A stretch of 64,000 bases of DNA from assembly GCF_000321225.1 (NCBI RefSeq), contig NW_004450478.1, forward strand, positions 1,240,168-1,304,167. The letters run 5' to 3'. This DNA comes from Odobenus rosmarus divergens (taxonomy: Eukaryota; Chordata; Mammalia; Carnivora; Odobenidae). Shown here piece by piece: positions 11,613 through 25,162 of the stretch. Position 1 is the stretch's first letter. Every line of letters begins with the position of its first letter. The notes under the pieces were generated by a model. That model was not told where the DNA came from. It did no database searches and was given only the letters and a program-made list of their open reading frames with translations. The translations under genes were made by a program, and so were the position numbers.

Positions 11613-13702
11613 TCAGGCTCAGAAACTACACAAATATTTTCTTAACTTATAGAAGATTAAACGTTAGATTTCTTAAATTTTTGTACCCAGAGTTAAACTC
11701 ACTTCTGTCATCACCTAAAGATATGTGTACATTCTATATTGACGACAGAAATGTAGTGAAGGACTCCATAATGGAACAGTTCTGAACAATAATGCTCATA
11801 ACCCCAGAAATCAGATGAGGCATGACTGAGTCTTTCCCCAACTGTACAATCCTCTACAAGTGATCAAATAGCAACAGAGTCAATATGCACAGTAACAAAA
11901 CAATTAGCTGGACTATTATAATTATCATTAAACCTCTTGCCACGAAAGATTAGTTGATCAATTTATTTGTATATCACCTATTTACCAATTTAACTGCTTA
12001 ACAAATTCAAAAATAAATTAAAAGTTTTCATAATCTCTGGAGAAAGACTTGTTGACCAAAAGCACACATCACAAAAATTACCCAACTTGAATTCATTAAC
12101 CAGTAAATTTTCAAAAAATTTTTGAGATATAAACACAGGTTTGGCCAACACATGTTTATTTAACTGAATGAGAGTCTCGAAATAAAGTATCATATTCTGT
12201 CACCATAATCTCAGAAGAAATGATGTGTCTTTAGCTTGAATAAAATTGGATTTAAGAAAAACTATGCTGTGTTTTGTTCTTTTTTGTCTCATTTCACCAA
12301 GTTTTAGCAAAAACTTTCTCTGGTCAAAGTTTAGAAACACTGCTTAAGGACATATGTAGATTAGATTAGAATAATTAATTATGATAATTTTCTGCCCTTG
12401 GGTAGAGGGAGTTACTCTTCCATATAGTTAAAAACAAGAACTCTGCACAATCACTGAGAAGAACTTTGCCAAGAGTGATTGGCTCTACAAATTATGTAGC
12501 CCAACAGACAAATCTGGGTCCAGGATTAACACCGTATCATAAAATATCACAGTCCACCATTTCAAAATCCAACTAAAATCAACTATGGAGAATTCTGAAC
12601 TTCTCGTGTAAAATGAAACACAGAAAACACTAAAAATGATTTTACATTTTTCATTTGCCTAAATATCTAACTTTTAAAAAGAAAAAACCATCTTAAGAGT
12701 ATTATAAATGATGAATTACTGATGTTATGAGTAATACTAAAACTTTTGGAGAAACATTTTTTATATTTTTAGTATTTTCCTTTTATAAACTTGTTCTAAA
12801 AGTTACAGATATGCCATAAACATCACACATTAATTCAAACATAATTTGACATTTTACATAAAATATGCATTTTATATAAGTCATTGAATATCCATAAAAA
12901 AACATATGTAGTCAAAAAGACTTCACTTTCCAAAAATCATAAACTACTACATTTCCAAATCAGGCTTTTTAAGTCCAACTTCTCTCATTTCCTTAAGGAC
13001 ATGTGTTTTTCTATGTTGATGACAAAAGTACAGTTCTTGGAACTCAAACTCCATCCACAATAGAACAGCCCATTTATCTGGCCTTGTCAGGAAATGAGGT
13101 TCTCCACAGAAATGACTTTTCCAAATAACTTAAGCATACGATGTTCAGTGCCAGATATATATTTTTTTAATTTTAATAAGTCACTGAGATATTTTTTCTT
13201 TTTACATAATTGTTTTTCTTTGTCAACAGAAGATACTAGATTGGTAGAGAAATTTTCCCTAAAACTCCCCTACATGAACCCACCATTACGTCACACACAA
13301 CTGTGGTCTACATCTCCTTGCAGTTTTCCCACCTCCTTTAAAATCACATTATGAGATAAAGCCACTTTTGCTAGCATCGTGTCAAACTGGAAAATACCAC
13401 CATCATTTTACCTGCAAAGGAAGTGAGGTTTTCACAGGTCAAATAACCTGTGGAGACCACAGACTAGTGTGTGGCAGAGCCTACTTATTCCAAAGCTTGT
13501 TCTCCAACCATTACGTTAAATTAAATAAGTAAATACATTTTTAAAAAATCAGTTTTTTAAGAAGATATTAAAGAAAGATCCTTAGGGCTTATGTGAGAGT
13601 CCTGTACAGTGAGGTACATGCCCAGAACTGCACTGAAGTCTTCAGGACAACTAGGGCCTGACGAGGTCACTTTTAGCTCTACAATTTATTTTGGGAGCCG
13701 GG

Positions 13703-14089
13703 TGTTATGGGTTGAACTGTGTTTCCCCCCTCCCAAAATTCATGTTGAAATTCTAACCCCCAGAATGTGACCATATTTGGAGAGAGGATCTTTACAGAGG
13801 TTAATTAAATTAAAACAAGGTCACAAGGGTGGGTTCTAATCCCATATGATGGATGTCCTTATAAAAAGAGGAAATTTGAACACAGACATATATAAAAGGA
13901 AGACGATGTGAAAACCAGGGAGAAGACTGCTGTCTATAAGCCCAGGAGAGAGGCGTCCAAAGAAACCAACCCTGCACACCTTGATCTCAGACTTCTAGTT
14001 TCCCAAATTGTGAGATGATATATTTTTGTTGTTTCAGCCACCCAGTCTGTGATCATTTATTTTGGCCACAGCCCTGACACACTAACACA
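13703..14089 (+). mobile_element. Solo LTR, MaLR/MLT1-like, diverged
   Basis: Same family as the 9153 copy: 'tgttatgggttgaactgtgt', 'gatggatgtccttataaaaa', 'cagccacccagtctgtgat' and end 'cacactaacaca'. About 390 bp, no adjoining internal sequence. Confidence 0.75.
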
Positions 14090-14914
14090 AGAAGCTTTAA
14101 AAAACGCTTTCAGGGTGCCCAAAGGTCTTCCCCCTCCTTTTATGTGAAATAGGCCTATGATATGGAGGAGGAACTTACCATGCAATAAAGCTAAAAACAT
14201 AGGTACTGTCATTTGCAATGCTATACACTGTCTATCTAGATGGAGCCCCTCTTTGTACCACTGGGGAAAAGCTTGCTTTGTTGTTTTAACCTGGATTATC
14301 ATGGTCTACATCAGAAATCCCAGAAAATAAAGAGCTCTGGGCAGCTTCTACCCAGGGCAGTAGCTGACCACAGCTTACTATAAATTCCCTAATGTCTCAC
14401 CTATTTTCCCTTCAGGTTGTTTTTAGTACAAATGAACAGTAAACAAACAAAGCCAGGAAGCATTTAAATAAATAGGAAATCTGTGCCACAATGATAATTT
14501 TCACCATCTCAACAACCATATAACACAAAGAGCCAGATTTGGAGATTATCCTGGACTGAAACCTCTGCCCGTATCCCAGGCAGAGTAACTGAGCAGACAG
14601 CTGGATATCCATCCTGGAAGACATCGACTCTCACATGCCTTGTTGTGGCCCAGCTTGAAATGAAAGAAAAGGAAATGGGTATACTTGGTCACTGGGGAAT
14701 CTCCAATCACAAGGAAACTGCTTGGGAGAAGAGCTTGGTTTGAAGCAAGACCAGTGGTGAACTTCAAGTCACCAGATTTTAAAAATCTACATATTGTCCG
14801 TGTTTGAGAAGATGAGTGGATGCAGGGCTATATGGAAGTTAGGTAAGAAAAGCTAAAAGCACCTATGCTTTATCCTGCTATAGTCAATAACTGTAAGCTA
14901 AATGAGATCCAACT

Positions 14915-15110
14915 CATGATCCCATTTAATCTTCTCAACAACCCAAGGAGGCAAGTACTTTTATTATCCCTATTTTACAGATGAGGAGACTGAGACTGAA
15001 GCTAAGTAAATTACAGAAGCTCATGGAATAATAAGCAGCATAGCCAGAATTTGAACCAAGATCTTTCTGACGAGAAAGCTCATGCTTTTAATGATATACC
15101 GATGCTTAAT
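14915..15110 (-). mobile_element. MIR SINE
   Basis: 'attatccctattttacagat' 'gaggagactgagactgaagc' and 'ccagaatttgaaccaagatc'. Confidence 0.87.
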
Positions 15111-15473
15111 TCCCAAACAAGAGCCATTATTTAAAAAAAAAATTAACTGTTTAAAATAAAGACAGCTCTAAAAGTCATGAAAAATGATCTATTCAAATAA
15201 AACTTGGATATTTATCAAGAAACACTCATAAAAAGGAAATTTCACAGTAGTTTAGCAAAATGGCTTCTAAGAAATTCTTAAAATATATGCGAACCACGTG
15301 AAATGAAGGGGAAATGGTATACACAGGAAGAAAAGCAAGGCATGGAGTCGCTTAAGGAATTTCTCAATAAAGAATTACACCAGTGCTAACTGAATCACAG
15401 GCTTAACTTTTCAGCACAGAGAAAATGACCAAAGCCAAAGCTTTGAACATTTGCTTTGAAAGTGTGCCATTTA

Positions 15474-15617
<144 letters not shown>

Positions 15618-16053
15618 CTAGAGATAAACAAAATATCAACAACTGGGACATACAAACACACACATTCAGTTCAGAAACACAAATATTCCCATATTCACAC
15701 ATGTAATCGCTCACACACTCATATGCATACTTGGAATGTATTGCAATTAACAAATATTATTTTAAATTTATCTTTGTTTGTGGCCTAAATTAAGTTCAAG
15801 GTTATTTACTTATGAAACAATTTCTATGTGTAGATATTTGCAGTAAATGAGGAAGTTCTTTACATTAAGCAAAGAAAAAAAATAAAATCATTTAATGCCA
15901 ATATCAAGCTGAAGGAAATCACAAAATAAGCAGTTTACTGTACATCCTACAGGTCCAGCTGAAGAGATCCTCATAACAAATAATCCCTGCCCAGAAATGC
16001 CCTTGGATTTGATTTCAATAATGCTATGGAGTCGGTCTTTGAAGTGACTGCAA

Positions 16054-16273
16054 GAGCACCTGCGTGGCTCCGTCAGTTAAATGTCTGTTTCGGCTCAGGT
16101 CATGATCCTGAGGTCCTGGGATGGTCCTGGGATTGTCCTGGGATCGAGCCCCAGGTCAGGCTCCCTGCTCAGCGGGAAGTCTGCTTCTCCCTCTTGCTCT
16201 GCCTCTCTCCCTGCTCGTGCTCTCCTTTCTCTCTCTCTCTCAAATAAATAAATAAAATCTTTCTTAAAAAAAT
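16054..16273 (+). mobile_element. Can-SINE with internal 11-bp triplication
   Basis: Head 'gcacctgcgtggctccgtca', CT tail and AAATAAATAAAATCTTT end. Target duplication around gaagtgactgca at 16041-16052 and 16274-16285. Within it 'gtcctgggat' occurs at 16113, 16124 and 16135, a local triplication not in the other copies. Confidence 0.94.
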
Positions 16274-18734
16274 GAAGTGACTGCAGATTGTAGTACCAAA
16301 ACAGGGGGATAAGAATTAAGAAGGGAAAGAATCCAGCTCAAGTCACGCCTCACTCTGGAATAAGTGTGTAAATATCTTTCCAAATACTGGATTTTGGAAC
16401 CATGCTAGAAATTTAGGAAGAATACCTCTCAAATTAAAGCACTTTTTGTGCTTCTAGTCTCAAGTCACCTAGCACCATGTCCCTTAACAGAGTGTTTAAT
16501 CATGACAGAGCTTAAGGTACACAACACAACAGCTGGCTGGAAATCTAGTCAGCGCATCACGCGGTGTTTTATCTACGGTGCCCCGGGGGGAACCTGACGC
16601 ATACACATCCTAGTCTCACCACACATGTGGTCTTATGTTTAGAATACGTAACTGGGAAACTGGACAGATATCCATATCTGATGTATGTAGTAATACAGAC
16701 CAGGATTAGCCAAGCAAGCTTGACACTAACTCAAGATTAGGACTATTTTGCAATCTTATTTTAAAAATAGCAGTATCAATGGAAGTAGTTTAAAAATTCC
16801 TGACCACAAAAATTCTTCATTGTTTTCCTTTGTTAATTCTCTTTTTTCATTACTTGGAAATCTACATACAGAAGAAAACATGCCAACACTTGGGCACACA
16901 ACTTTGTTCCCCCAAAAACGGTCTGACTGGGTGTACTTCATGTTCACACAGTTTCAACAAAGTTCAGGGAACTAAACCAAAATTCAAGCTACTCATTATA
17001 AGTTATTATTTCATATCCCTTTGAGTATAAAATAAATGGAAATGAAGTAAATCTCTAGAAATTTATAATCTGAAACAGTTAGTATTATTGATAAATTGTT
17101 CTAAAGAAGGAATAATCAATAGGAAGTGACAAAACGACAGAAATAACGGGGAAACAGAACGTCAAATCTCTTGATTTGGTTATTAGAACAGTCTTATTTT
17201 AAATTTTACTTTACAAAATAAATATAAGTTATTTCCCTCTTGTAACCACAATCGATGTGCGACCAAATATGGCAAGAAACAGAGGAGATCATTGAGGTTC
17301 TGGCACAAAATACTGTGATTTGGCCATAAAGGAAAACACACACTTATTGGCTTCCTGCACGGAACAGCTAAGAGTACAAAGCCCATTCTATGCAAAGGCT
17401 GGGTTCTGCAAAATTTGGTATCTAATAAACTTTAATGGCACTTTTCATTCACACTGCTATTAGTGAAAAAGCAATAAAAAAATTCTGACAAACTTTTTTT
17501 TCCAAAGGATCATTTTTCACATTTCACTTCAAAACAGCCCAACAGCCCTTGCTTTATCCTGGTAACTTAATGGGGAAGATTTACATAAGCAAACAGTGGC
17601 CTATGCACTCAACTGAGATGGCAGCGTGTATCCATTTAGTACCACCATGACACCAGGAAGATATTTGCAGATGTCTCCCTAACAGAATAGAAGAAAGTAT
17701 CTTCTAGAATTAGATGATATTAGAACCAAAACATTTCCTTTAGTTAAATCATTTCATATTTGTTATAACTTAGGAGGTTTATCAAATAATAGTATGACAT
17801 AAAAGCTATACAAACCATTTCAAAATCCGTAGAAAGAAAACTCATTTCTAAAACCCTTTTAATTATCAAAAAGAACATAATCAAAAGCTATTAGTAATAG
17901 CTATTTATCGCTTGAATGTCAGGGAGATACATGCACTTTCTGAAAACAGAAAAAATTAGAAGCGACCATTTCTTTATCAATAAAACCCAGAAACTGAGTC
18001 TGGAACCAACTACTCTTTCACTCCCCAAAATATATGATGTTTCTAGGGATGGAGTGAAAATATGATTCTCAAAGACAGCAAGAACATTCTTATTTTAACA
18101 GGAGATTTCATTTTGAAGAAAGTTCTTAACTTTATTCAACTAGTCAGAACCTGCCCTGACTTTTCAATTTTTAATAGGAAAAAAATAATCACAAATTCTC
18201 TCTTCTTACTAAGAGTTGTCAGACAGGGGAAGCATGAATGTTTCAGGCGAGTTCAGATGTGTGGCAGCGCCAAAGCATCGTTTACATGCAAATTAGAATA
18301 TGCAAAGTACCATTAGTCTGTAATTACCACTTAGCATCCAAAACAGTCTCACAGTACAGTAACGGATTCACCACAGAATCTTTAATAACTGTATTGGTAC
18401 CAAAAGGACTTCACTTTTAGTACACAACTGCTGAAATGTCTCTCTAAAACAAATACAAAATAATCCCTCTCTCTTCTTCAGAGCTCCTACATGTTAAAAA
18501 AAATGTTGACAGTTCACCTGGGGAACTTGTCGCAAATGTGAGTGCCCCGTCCTTACCCTTTCTTCCTCTGCCTTTCCCTCTATTCTGATTTAGCAGATCT
18601 GGCCCAGTGCCCTCTAACGTGCATTTTTAAGAATTGCCTTGGGTGATTCCTCCTGTAGACAGTCCAAGGACTACTTGTCGAAAAACATTATCTTCCCGAA
18701 ACAGAATGACTCTATGATGCTTAGAGTGGAAAAC

Positions 18735-18836
18735 TCTGGCCACCATGAAAACAGCCAGCAAACAGACACAAAAAGGTGCTCAACTTCATTGGTGATAAAC
18801 GCACCAATTGTCACCAGTGAAACGGGCAAACATTAA
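18735..18836 (+). mobile_element. L1 ORF2-end relic split by a Can-SINE
   Basis: 'aaaaaggtgctcaacttcat' 'tggtgataaac' is typical of the L1 ORF2 end. The element is interrupted at 18853 by a SINE and may continue past 19065. Confidence 0.55.
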
Positions 18837-18853
18837 AAAAGTAATAATGCCCT

Positions 18854-19047
18854 GGGGCACCTGGGTGGCTCAGTCGTTAAGCGTCTGCCTTCTGCTCAGG
18901 TCATGATCCCAGGGTCCTGGGATCGAGCCCCATATCGGGCTCACTGCTCCGCGGGAAGCCTGCTTCTCCCACTCCCCCTGCTTGTGTTCCCTCTCTCGCT
19001 ATGTCTCTCTCTGTCAAATAAATAAACAAAATCTTTAAAAAAAAAAT
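18854..19047 (+). mobile_element. Can-SINE, arctoid-type tail, inserted in an L1 relic
   Basis: Head gggcacctgggtggctcagt, body 'ctgctccgcgggaagcctg', tail 'ctctctgtcaaataaataaa'. Flanked by aaaagtaataatgccctg at about 18837-18854 and 19048-19065. It is a same-type relative of the copy at 51587. Confidence 0.95.
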
Positions 19048-19648
19048 AAAAAGTAATAATGCCCTGTGTGAGTAAGGGTGAAGCGCAAGTGATAAACCCA
19101 AAGTAACTGGTAAAATCTTAAGACTGAGAAACCCTATCCTTGTTCATTCTCACATCGCTCTGAAAGTTGATTTCAATTGATAAAATGAAAGAGAAAAAAT
19201 GCTTAAGAGTTGCTTTCATGTAGCCTAGTCTCAAACTGTCAGAGTGTTTCTAGGCTGAAGTAAACACACAGCAACTCTTCAAATATAGTTCTTAAAGGAA
19301 GATGGCTCAGCTTATTGGGAACAGAAGATTCATGCTTCCTAGTCATCAGGGTACAGCTGAGGTGGGCATTTTATGAGGCTTACATGTCGATTTTCAAACT
19401 TTCCCAGATCTTGCTGTAAATGCGAATCTTTCCTATTATACACTCAGAAGTTGGCAAAATTATTTTCGGACATATATTATTTCTAGGCTATTATATCGAT
19501 GTTTAAGCAACCTGTGGAATTAAAGACATACAGTACAGCAAATACAATATTACAAATTATGATTTGGAACTATGCGTTAGACACAGACAAGAAAATATTA
19601 ATTTTCAGAAATATTGGGATCATGTTTACAGTATAAACATTCAAATTA

Positions 19649-19760
19649 GGGGCGCTGGGTGGCTCAGTGGATTGAGTCTCTGACTTTTGATCTCAGCTCA
19701 GGTCTTGATCTTGTGGTCATGAATTTGAGCCTCACTTAAGCAAACAAACAAACAAAAAAC
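19649..19760 (+). mobile_element. Truncated Can-SINE (tRNA-like head only)
   Basis: Only the tRNA-derived head is present (gggcgctgggtggctcagtg to about 'gagcctcactt'), followed directly by a (CAAA)n tail. The CT-rich 3' part is missing. It lies 90 bp upstream, on the plus strand, of TSPAN12 exon 5. Confidence 0.85.
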
Positions 19761-19864
19761 TTTCAAAGTCATAATCATGTGCCTAAATAACTCCAAAGTA
19801 TATGATTCAAAAGGCTGAACTGGATATTGTTCCAGATCGTGACTACTTCCCACTTTGAACTCAC

Positions 19865-19939
19865 CATAATTTCCTGCTCGTATGTCCAAACACCACAAGC
19901 CAGTTCTACACAGAAAATGACAAGCAAACTTCCAAAGTA
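19865..19939 (-). CDS. TSPAN12: TSPAN12 exon 5: residues 96-120, TM3
   Basis: Minus-strand exon of 75 nt (25 codons) between acceptor 'gttcttctacag' and donor GTGAGT. It encodes [20 protein letters not shown] then EQEIM: the bulk of TM3 and the first residues of the large extracellular loop. The Glu in the middle of the membrane segment is a usual tetraspanin TM3 polar residue. Codon 119 is ATT (Ile); from memory the human residue is Leu, a conservative difference. Phase 0 at both ends. Confidence 0.95.
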
Positions 19940-20159
19940 CTGTAGAAGAACAAAAAATTAATACTGTTAGGATAGAATCAAAATAAAATATGGTCATCAG
20001 AGACAAGCTAAATATTATTCAGTATTATTTACCCAATGGACAAGAAAACAGAGGCACATATTTAAGAAGCTCCCTTGGGAGGAGATGAGAAAAGTGTCCG
20101 CAAATTGAGAGAAATCTACAGACAACATTCGATACTCACCTAAATAGGCCATTTTACTA

Positions 20160-20300
20160 GTGCTCTATTTATCAAGTACTTTTATAACTCATTCTCTCAA
20201 GGACCTTGTGAAAGGGATAGGACTATCTCATTTTACAAATGACAAGATTAATGCAAAAAGTAGACAATGTGAGTTGCTAAAGAATGTGCATAGTAAATTT
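20160..20300 (-). mobile_element. MIR-like relic
   Basis: 'tcattctctcaaggaccttg' and 'gactatctcattttacaaat' 'gacaag' resemble the MIR core, diverged. Confidence 0.5.
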
Positions 20301-20479
20301 GGGGGGATGCTAGAGTCTTGTGGCTGTGTTCCGTGTACCGCACGTCGACAGCTCTCCTGTTGTGGAGGTACCTTTGCAGAAATAAACAGTAAAAGTGTGA
20401 GAAAGAATGGGCTCCCTGAAAGTTCTCTTCACTAATTCCAGCAGAAATAATGGCGTCAGATCTTCCGCTCTTTTTATGC

Positions 20480-20615
20480 CACTGGGTCAGGGTGAGTGTA
20501 CCTGGTAGTGATGATTATTGACTAACCCCCTGTACTGGAATGACATCTCCCTTAAGGGCAGGAACTTTATTTTTACAAACTGGGTGCTCAGTAAATATTT
20601 GTTACTTAAACAGAT
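20480..20615 (+). mobile_element. L2 LINE tail fragment
   Basis: 'cccttaagggcaggaacttt' and 'gctcagtaaatatttgttac' are the L2 3' tail. Confidence 0.65.
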
Positions 20616-22252
20616 AAATGAAAACAAAGTGGAGTGATACCCTAGTAGAAGACAAGGAGCTGCCTTGGGCTGGGTGATCTTTACGAAGGTAATTTTTAAG
20701 ATGAGTCACTAATGACAAGGAGAAAGCACTGCTGGTAAGATTTGTGGAAAAGCAATCCAGGAAGAGGAAATACCAAGTGCAGGGCCACCTTTTGGGTCAA
20801 GCCAGTTAGTTAAGAACTCCGAGGTAAATGGAGCACAGAAGGGGGTGGTGGGCACAGGGAGTGTAAGTAGATGACGATGAGAAGTATAAAGAGCCAGATC
20901 TCCAGGGGCAGTAGAAAGGATTTTGGCTTTTATTCTAAGTGTAATCAAAATCCAGCAGCACATGACACGGTCTGACATACATTACAAAAACATAATTCTG
21001 GCTGTTTTGTAAAAAAACAACCTGTAGGAAAGCAAAGATGTGATCAGGGCAACTAAATAAAAAATTGCTGGACTAGGATGGTAGCAGGGAAATGGGGGGG
21101 GCAGGGAATGGATTTATGATAGGATTGTGAGCTGTCAAAACGTGAACGCTGAGTTTCTTTGCTCATGATTTTTGCCAAAAAAGGGGAGGAGGAAATAAAA
21201 GATCTAGAAAATTGAGCTGATTTTCTACTACTTCCAGGATATATCCCTATGATTTAAAAATATGAATCACTGCTATTAGTTTTAATTTGCTTCTTTCATA
21301 TAAAGACATAAATAATATATACATGGCTGCATAATCTCTTAGATAATAACACAGTTTGAAAATCAAAATTGGTTCAAAAGATAAAGTAATATTTTCTTAA
21401 AGGTATCCCACTTTATAAGCACTTTTATTTTCAATATATGCAGTACTCTTGGTCAGCTTCAATTTACTCAAATCTCATTGCCTTACTTTATTAAAGATTT
21501 TAGCCCTAAAATGATGATTAGAAGAAATTTTGTGAACCCAGCACTCCAAGTCAGTTTTTCTCCAAACTCTCTTTCGTGGTTTATTTAAGAGATTTGTAGA
21601 CATGAACAATACCACATGTGCACCTTATGTTACAAAGAGACCAAATAATTGTATGCCAGATCCATTTTTTTTCTACCTCTGATAAGACCCTACAAGACAG
21701 TAAGACTTCAGAGAAAAATTACACCATGGGATATTTTTGTTTTCCCAAATCCCTAACCTAATTTTTTTTTTTCAAAATTGATGTTTGGTTATAATGAAAA
21801 CCAAAGCAGCCCTAAAAAGGCAAGACATCCCTAAAATAAAACATAGACATGGTTGCTGTTGCTGGTCAGGAGATAACTTTACTGTGCCTTGGGGGTCACC
21901 ATGCAGATTTCTGGATTGATTTTATATCCTTGTAAGTCCCCCTTGAGTCACTTCTCTTGTTTCTCGCCTCCTGGAGTCACTGGCCAGTTTATGAGGTCTG
22001 TGCTGCAAAAGCAGAAATGCCCCGAGCACAGAACCAAGGGCAAAGTGCCCAGATGTAAGCAATACTTGCAATACCTGAGTTACTCTGCCAGGCCTTCAGA
22101 TCCAAACCGTGTAGTAACTACATGCATGACAGCACCTTGGATTTCTTATAGCGGGCTTTGCCGTGGGTTAGCAACACCATAACTTAAGCGTCCCCAGGAA
22201 TGCATAAAGCATATATAACTAAAACAATCTCTCATTAAAAACTCAAAACTGA

Positions 22253-22469
22253 GGGGTGCCTGGCTGGTGCAGTTGGTTGAGCATCCTATCCAACCCTTGG
22301 TTTTGGCTCAGGTCGTGATCTCAGGATTGTGAGATCAAGCCTCCATGCTCCGTGCAGAGTCTATTTGAGATTCTCTCTCCCTCTGCCCCTCCCCTTCTGC
22401 ACTCACACGTGCACTCTCTTTCTCTCTCTCTCTCAAATAAATAAATCTTAAAAAAAAGTCGAAAAAAAC
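22253..22469 (+). mobile_element. Can-SINE
   Basis: Head ggggtgcctggctggtgcag, 'gatcaagcctccatgctccg', CT tail and AAATAAATAAATCTTAAAA. Perfect 16-bp target duplication aaaaactcaaaactga at 22237-22252 and 22470-22485. Confidence 0.95.
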
Positions 22470-23334
22470 AAAAACTCAAAACTGAAATTACCCATCACGG
22501 CAATGAGGGTGTCCATGTAAGTTGGATACTCCTTTAACTCTGGGAAAACTCTAAAATGATTTTATCTTTCAGATTTCCAATGATGTCATTTGGTGCAAGT
22601 TCTTCCATATAAAACAGTTCTTCTGTCTTTATTCTACTTAGGAGCACAGATTCATTTGACCTCCAGATTGAAAATAAAAGTTTTAACCACGTTATAAGAC
22701 TTTCTTGGACCAAATTAAATCTCAAATTTAATTCAAATCATAAATATGAGAGTATGAATATGTATATATTTTTTGCAAATGATGCTACAGCTTTGTGGTC
22801 AGCTGCCCTTGCTTTCTTGTCATTGTGTTGGCCTCACACACCCAGTCTTCTAATTCCAAGGAAAATGCCAAATCCATTGTTAACATGACATAGAGAGATA
22901 ACCTCATTCATCCCTACTTTTTCTTTTCCAGTGAGCTCCGAGGCCTCGATGGTCATCTTCATATTGACTATAGCTCAGAGAATCACTTTGCCACTGTTTC
23001 GTTTAAGGGCTGGATCTGAGTGAGGCATCTGTTAATCCGTAGTTTAAACAGACCAAAGCAAGCAAAGAATAAAGCAACAGCTCCCGCTGACCTCTGCTGT
23101 GGTATGAAGTGCACACGCATATCATGTTTCACTGAGAAGCCACCCGTCGTCCTCGACTATTGGGACCACGTACATATCTCCCCTGACGGTGTCAGCCTGT
23201 GTCTCCCGTGCTTCTCCCTTCCCCGTGCACGCTCCCATCTGAGATGGTCTGTGCCAACCTAGTTTGCAGACCAATCTGCCCCTCTCATCTCCTTGGGTGC
23301 TGTCCTGCCTGAATGGTGGGAAGAGCTCAGAATT

Positions 23335-23490
23335 TGGAGTTGGAAGACTGAAGTTCAAACCCAGCTCTGAACACACTCTATGACCTTGGGCAAATCATTA
23401 AGCTAGCCTGGCTTCAGTTTGCTTGTCTGTGTACTGAAGATAAAAATAAAGCCGTCCTCGCTATTACCATCAAGGCTGATATGATACATG
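23335..23490 (+). mobile_element. MIR SINE
   Basis: 'gttcaaacccagctctgaac' 'acactctatgaccttgggca' then 'cttcagtttgcttgtctgtg'. Confidence 0.8.
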
Positions 23491-24532
23491 GGAAAGTGGT
23501 TTGAAAAAATTTTTTATTTTAAATGTGTAAAACATTTACAAATGCTGTCCACAACCATTCTGTGACGTACAGTCCAATATTGACTTGTCCTCTCTTCTCC
23601 TACAGAGAGCCTGCGTTCCCCACAAAGTGACGCAGTTTCTTCCTCATCATCATTTTCCAGCGTTTCCTCTCTCGTTCTTTACCACTTTACTTTTCTCCTT
23701 GCCTCCATGTAGAGCAGGGCTCCCCTGTCTGCTGAGCACCAGGCCTCAGAGGCTGTAGCTTTTAAACCAGTTGGCTGCCTCACACACAGGTCACAGAGCT
23801 CGCTTAAATGCCCGACCGATGGTTCTGGCTGGGAGGGATCTTGTTCTTAAACATTATTTTATCCCCAGTAAGTACCTATCTCAAGCAGCCCCTGTCACCC
23901 AGCAAGTCGTCAACAAATGTTTGGTGGAAATAACGATCAGTTTACCAACGAAAAAGATTTCCTTGCGATTCTCTAATTTGAGCTGAATTTCCTGCTCACA
24001 TTTGACTCCTTTTGACTTCTAGTAACACATTTAAAGAAATTTTAAATATTGCCTCTCTGTTTTACTATTGTCTTCTTTGTGGATTATTCTATGATAATCC
24101 AGGGTGCCTTTAAACATTTGGGACAATTTAGCAAAGCTAAAGAAAAGGAGCAATGTACAGACTCCCCCATCTTCCCTCAGCCACTAAGGACTAAACATTT
24201 CAAGCAAATGAAGAATGAGAAACTGGTGTTTATGCAAGGAAATTAGAATGTGATCATTTGCATGACAAACTATTTTATTTGCTTTAAAAATTGCTCAATA
24301 CAGAGTTCCTTAAAATAGCTAAGTTCCTCTACTGTAATTAAACTAAAATTTGTGTTCTACGAATAAGTTTTATCTTTAAGCATTTGTTCATGAAAAAACT
24401 GCATCAAATAAGGCAAGCAGACAACAGGACACACCCCCCCCAAATGATGCAATTAATTAGTGATTTTTTTTTTTCCACTGAATCTCTCAAGCTGAGAATC
24501 ATTACCTTTAGTTAAAAAATGAGAGCCCTCTG

Positions 24533-24731
24533 GAGGCACCTAGGTGGCTCAGTGGGTTAAGTGGCTGCCTGCAGATCTGGTTATGATCCCGGGGTCCTGG
24601 GATCCAGTCCCCCCCAATCCCTCCCACACACATGGGGCTCCCTGCTCAGCAGGGAGCCTGCTCCTGCCTCTCCCCTCTGCTCATGCACTGGCACAGGCTC
24701 TCTCTCTTAAATAAATAAATACAATCTTAAA
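24533..24731 (+). mobile_element. Can-SINE
   Basis: Head 'ggcacctaggtggctcagtg', 'gatcccggggtcctgggatc', a C-rich insertion, CT tail and A-tail. Imperfect target duplication around aaaatgagagc before and after (about 24516 and 24736). Confidence 0.92.
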
Positions 24732-24834
24732 AAAAAAATGAGAGCTCTCACTGGGTTGGATAAAAGATCGCATAGAACGCTGTATATGAAATTGCTTTGT
24801 TGACTCTTTTTAAACTAGACGGACGAGAGGAACA

Positions 24835-25045
24835 TGGGCTCTGAAATAAAATAGACTTGGCTTCAGATTCTGGCTCCTATACATACCAGTTGGATGAACT
24901 CAGGCAAACCACTAAGCCTCAGTTTCCTGATTTGTAAAGTGAGAATGTTAAGAACTACCTCGCGGTGTTGTGCGAAGGATTCAATTAGGTAGAATGCTGT
25001 TGTGTAGTAAGCACTCCCTAAATAGTAGCTATTATTAACCATATC
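24835..25045 (+). mobile_element. MIR SINE
   Basis: 'caaaccactaagcctcagtt' 'tcctgatttgtaaagtgaga' and 'gtaagcactccctaaatagt' in MIR order. Confidence 0.85.
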
Positions 25046-25049
25046 ACAG

Positions 25050-25162
25050 CATCTATTAGAGAATATGAACTCAATGAGGACAAGGGGTACCATTTTGGCT
25101 TAAATACTTAACATGCTGACTGGCATAGTGCAGGTACTCGAGGTCTATTTCTTGAATAGATA
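25050..25162 (+). mobile_element. L2 LINE tail fragment
   Basis: 'tatgaactcaatgaggacaa' and 'ctgactggcatagtgcaggt' 'actcgaggtctatttcttgaa' resemble the L2 tail, directly after a MIR. Confidence 0.55.

Larger units (their letters stand above)
15618..19864 (-). other. TSPAN12: TSPAN12 intron 5 (4.2 kb)
   Basis: GT..AG, phase 0. It contains Can-SINEs at 16054, 18854 and 19649 and an L1 ORF2-end relic into which the 18854 SINE inserted. The span 16.3-18.6 kb is AT-rich DNA in which I see no gene or clear repeat. Confidence 0.93.

Noticed and set aside
19698..20006. 102-codon minus frame across exon 5
   Set aside because: Out-of-frame shadow of TSPAN12 exon 5 plus a SINE head.
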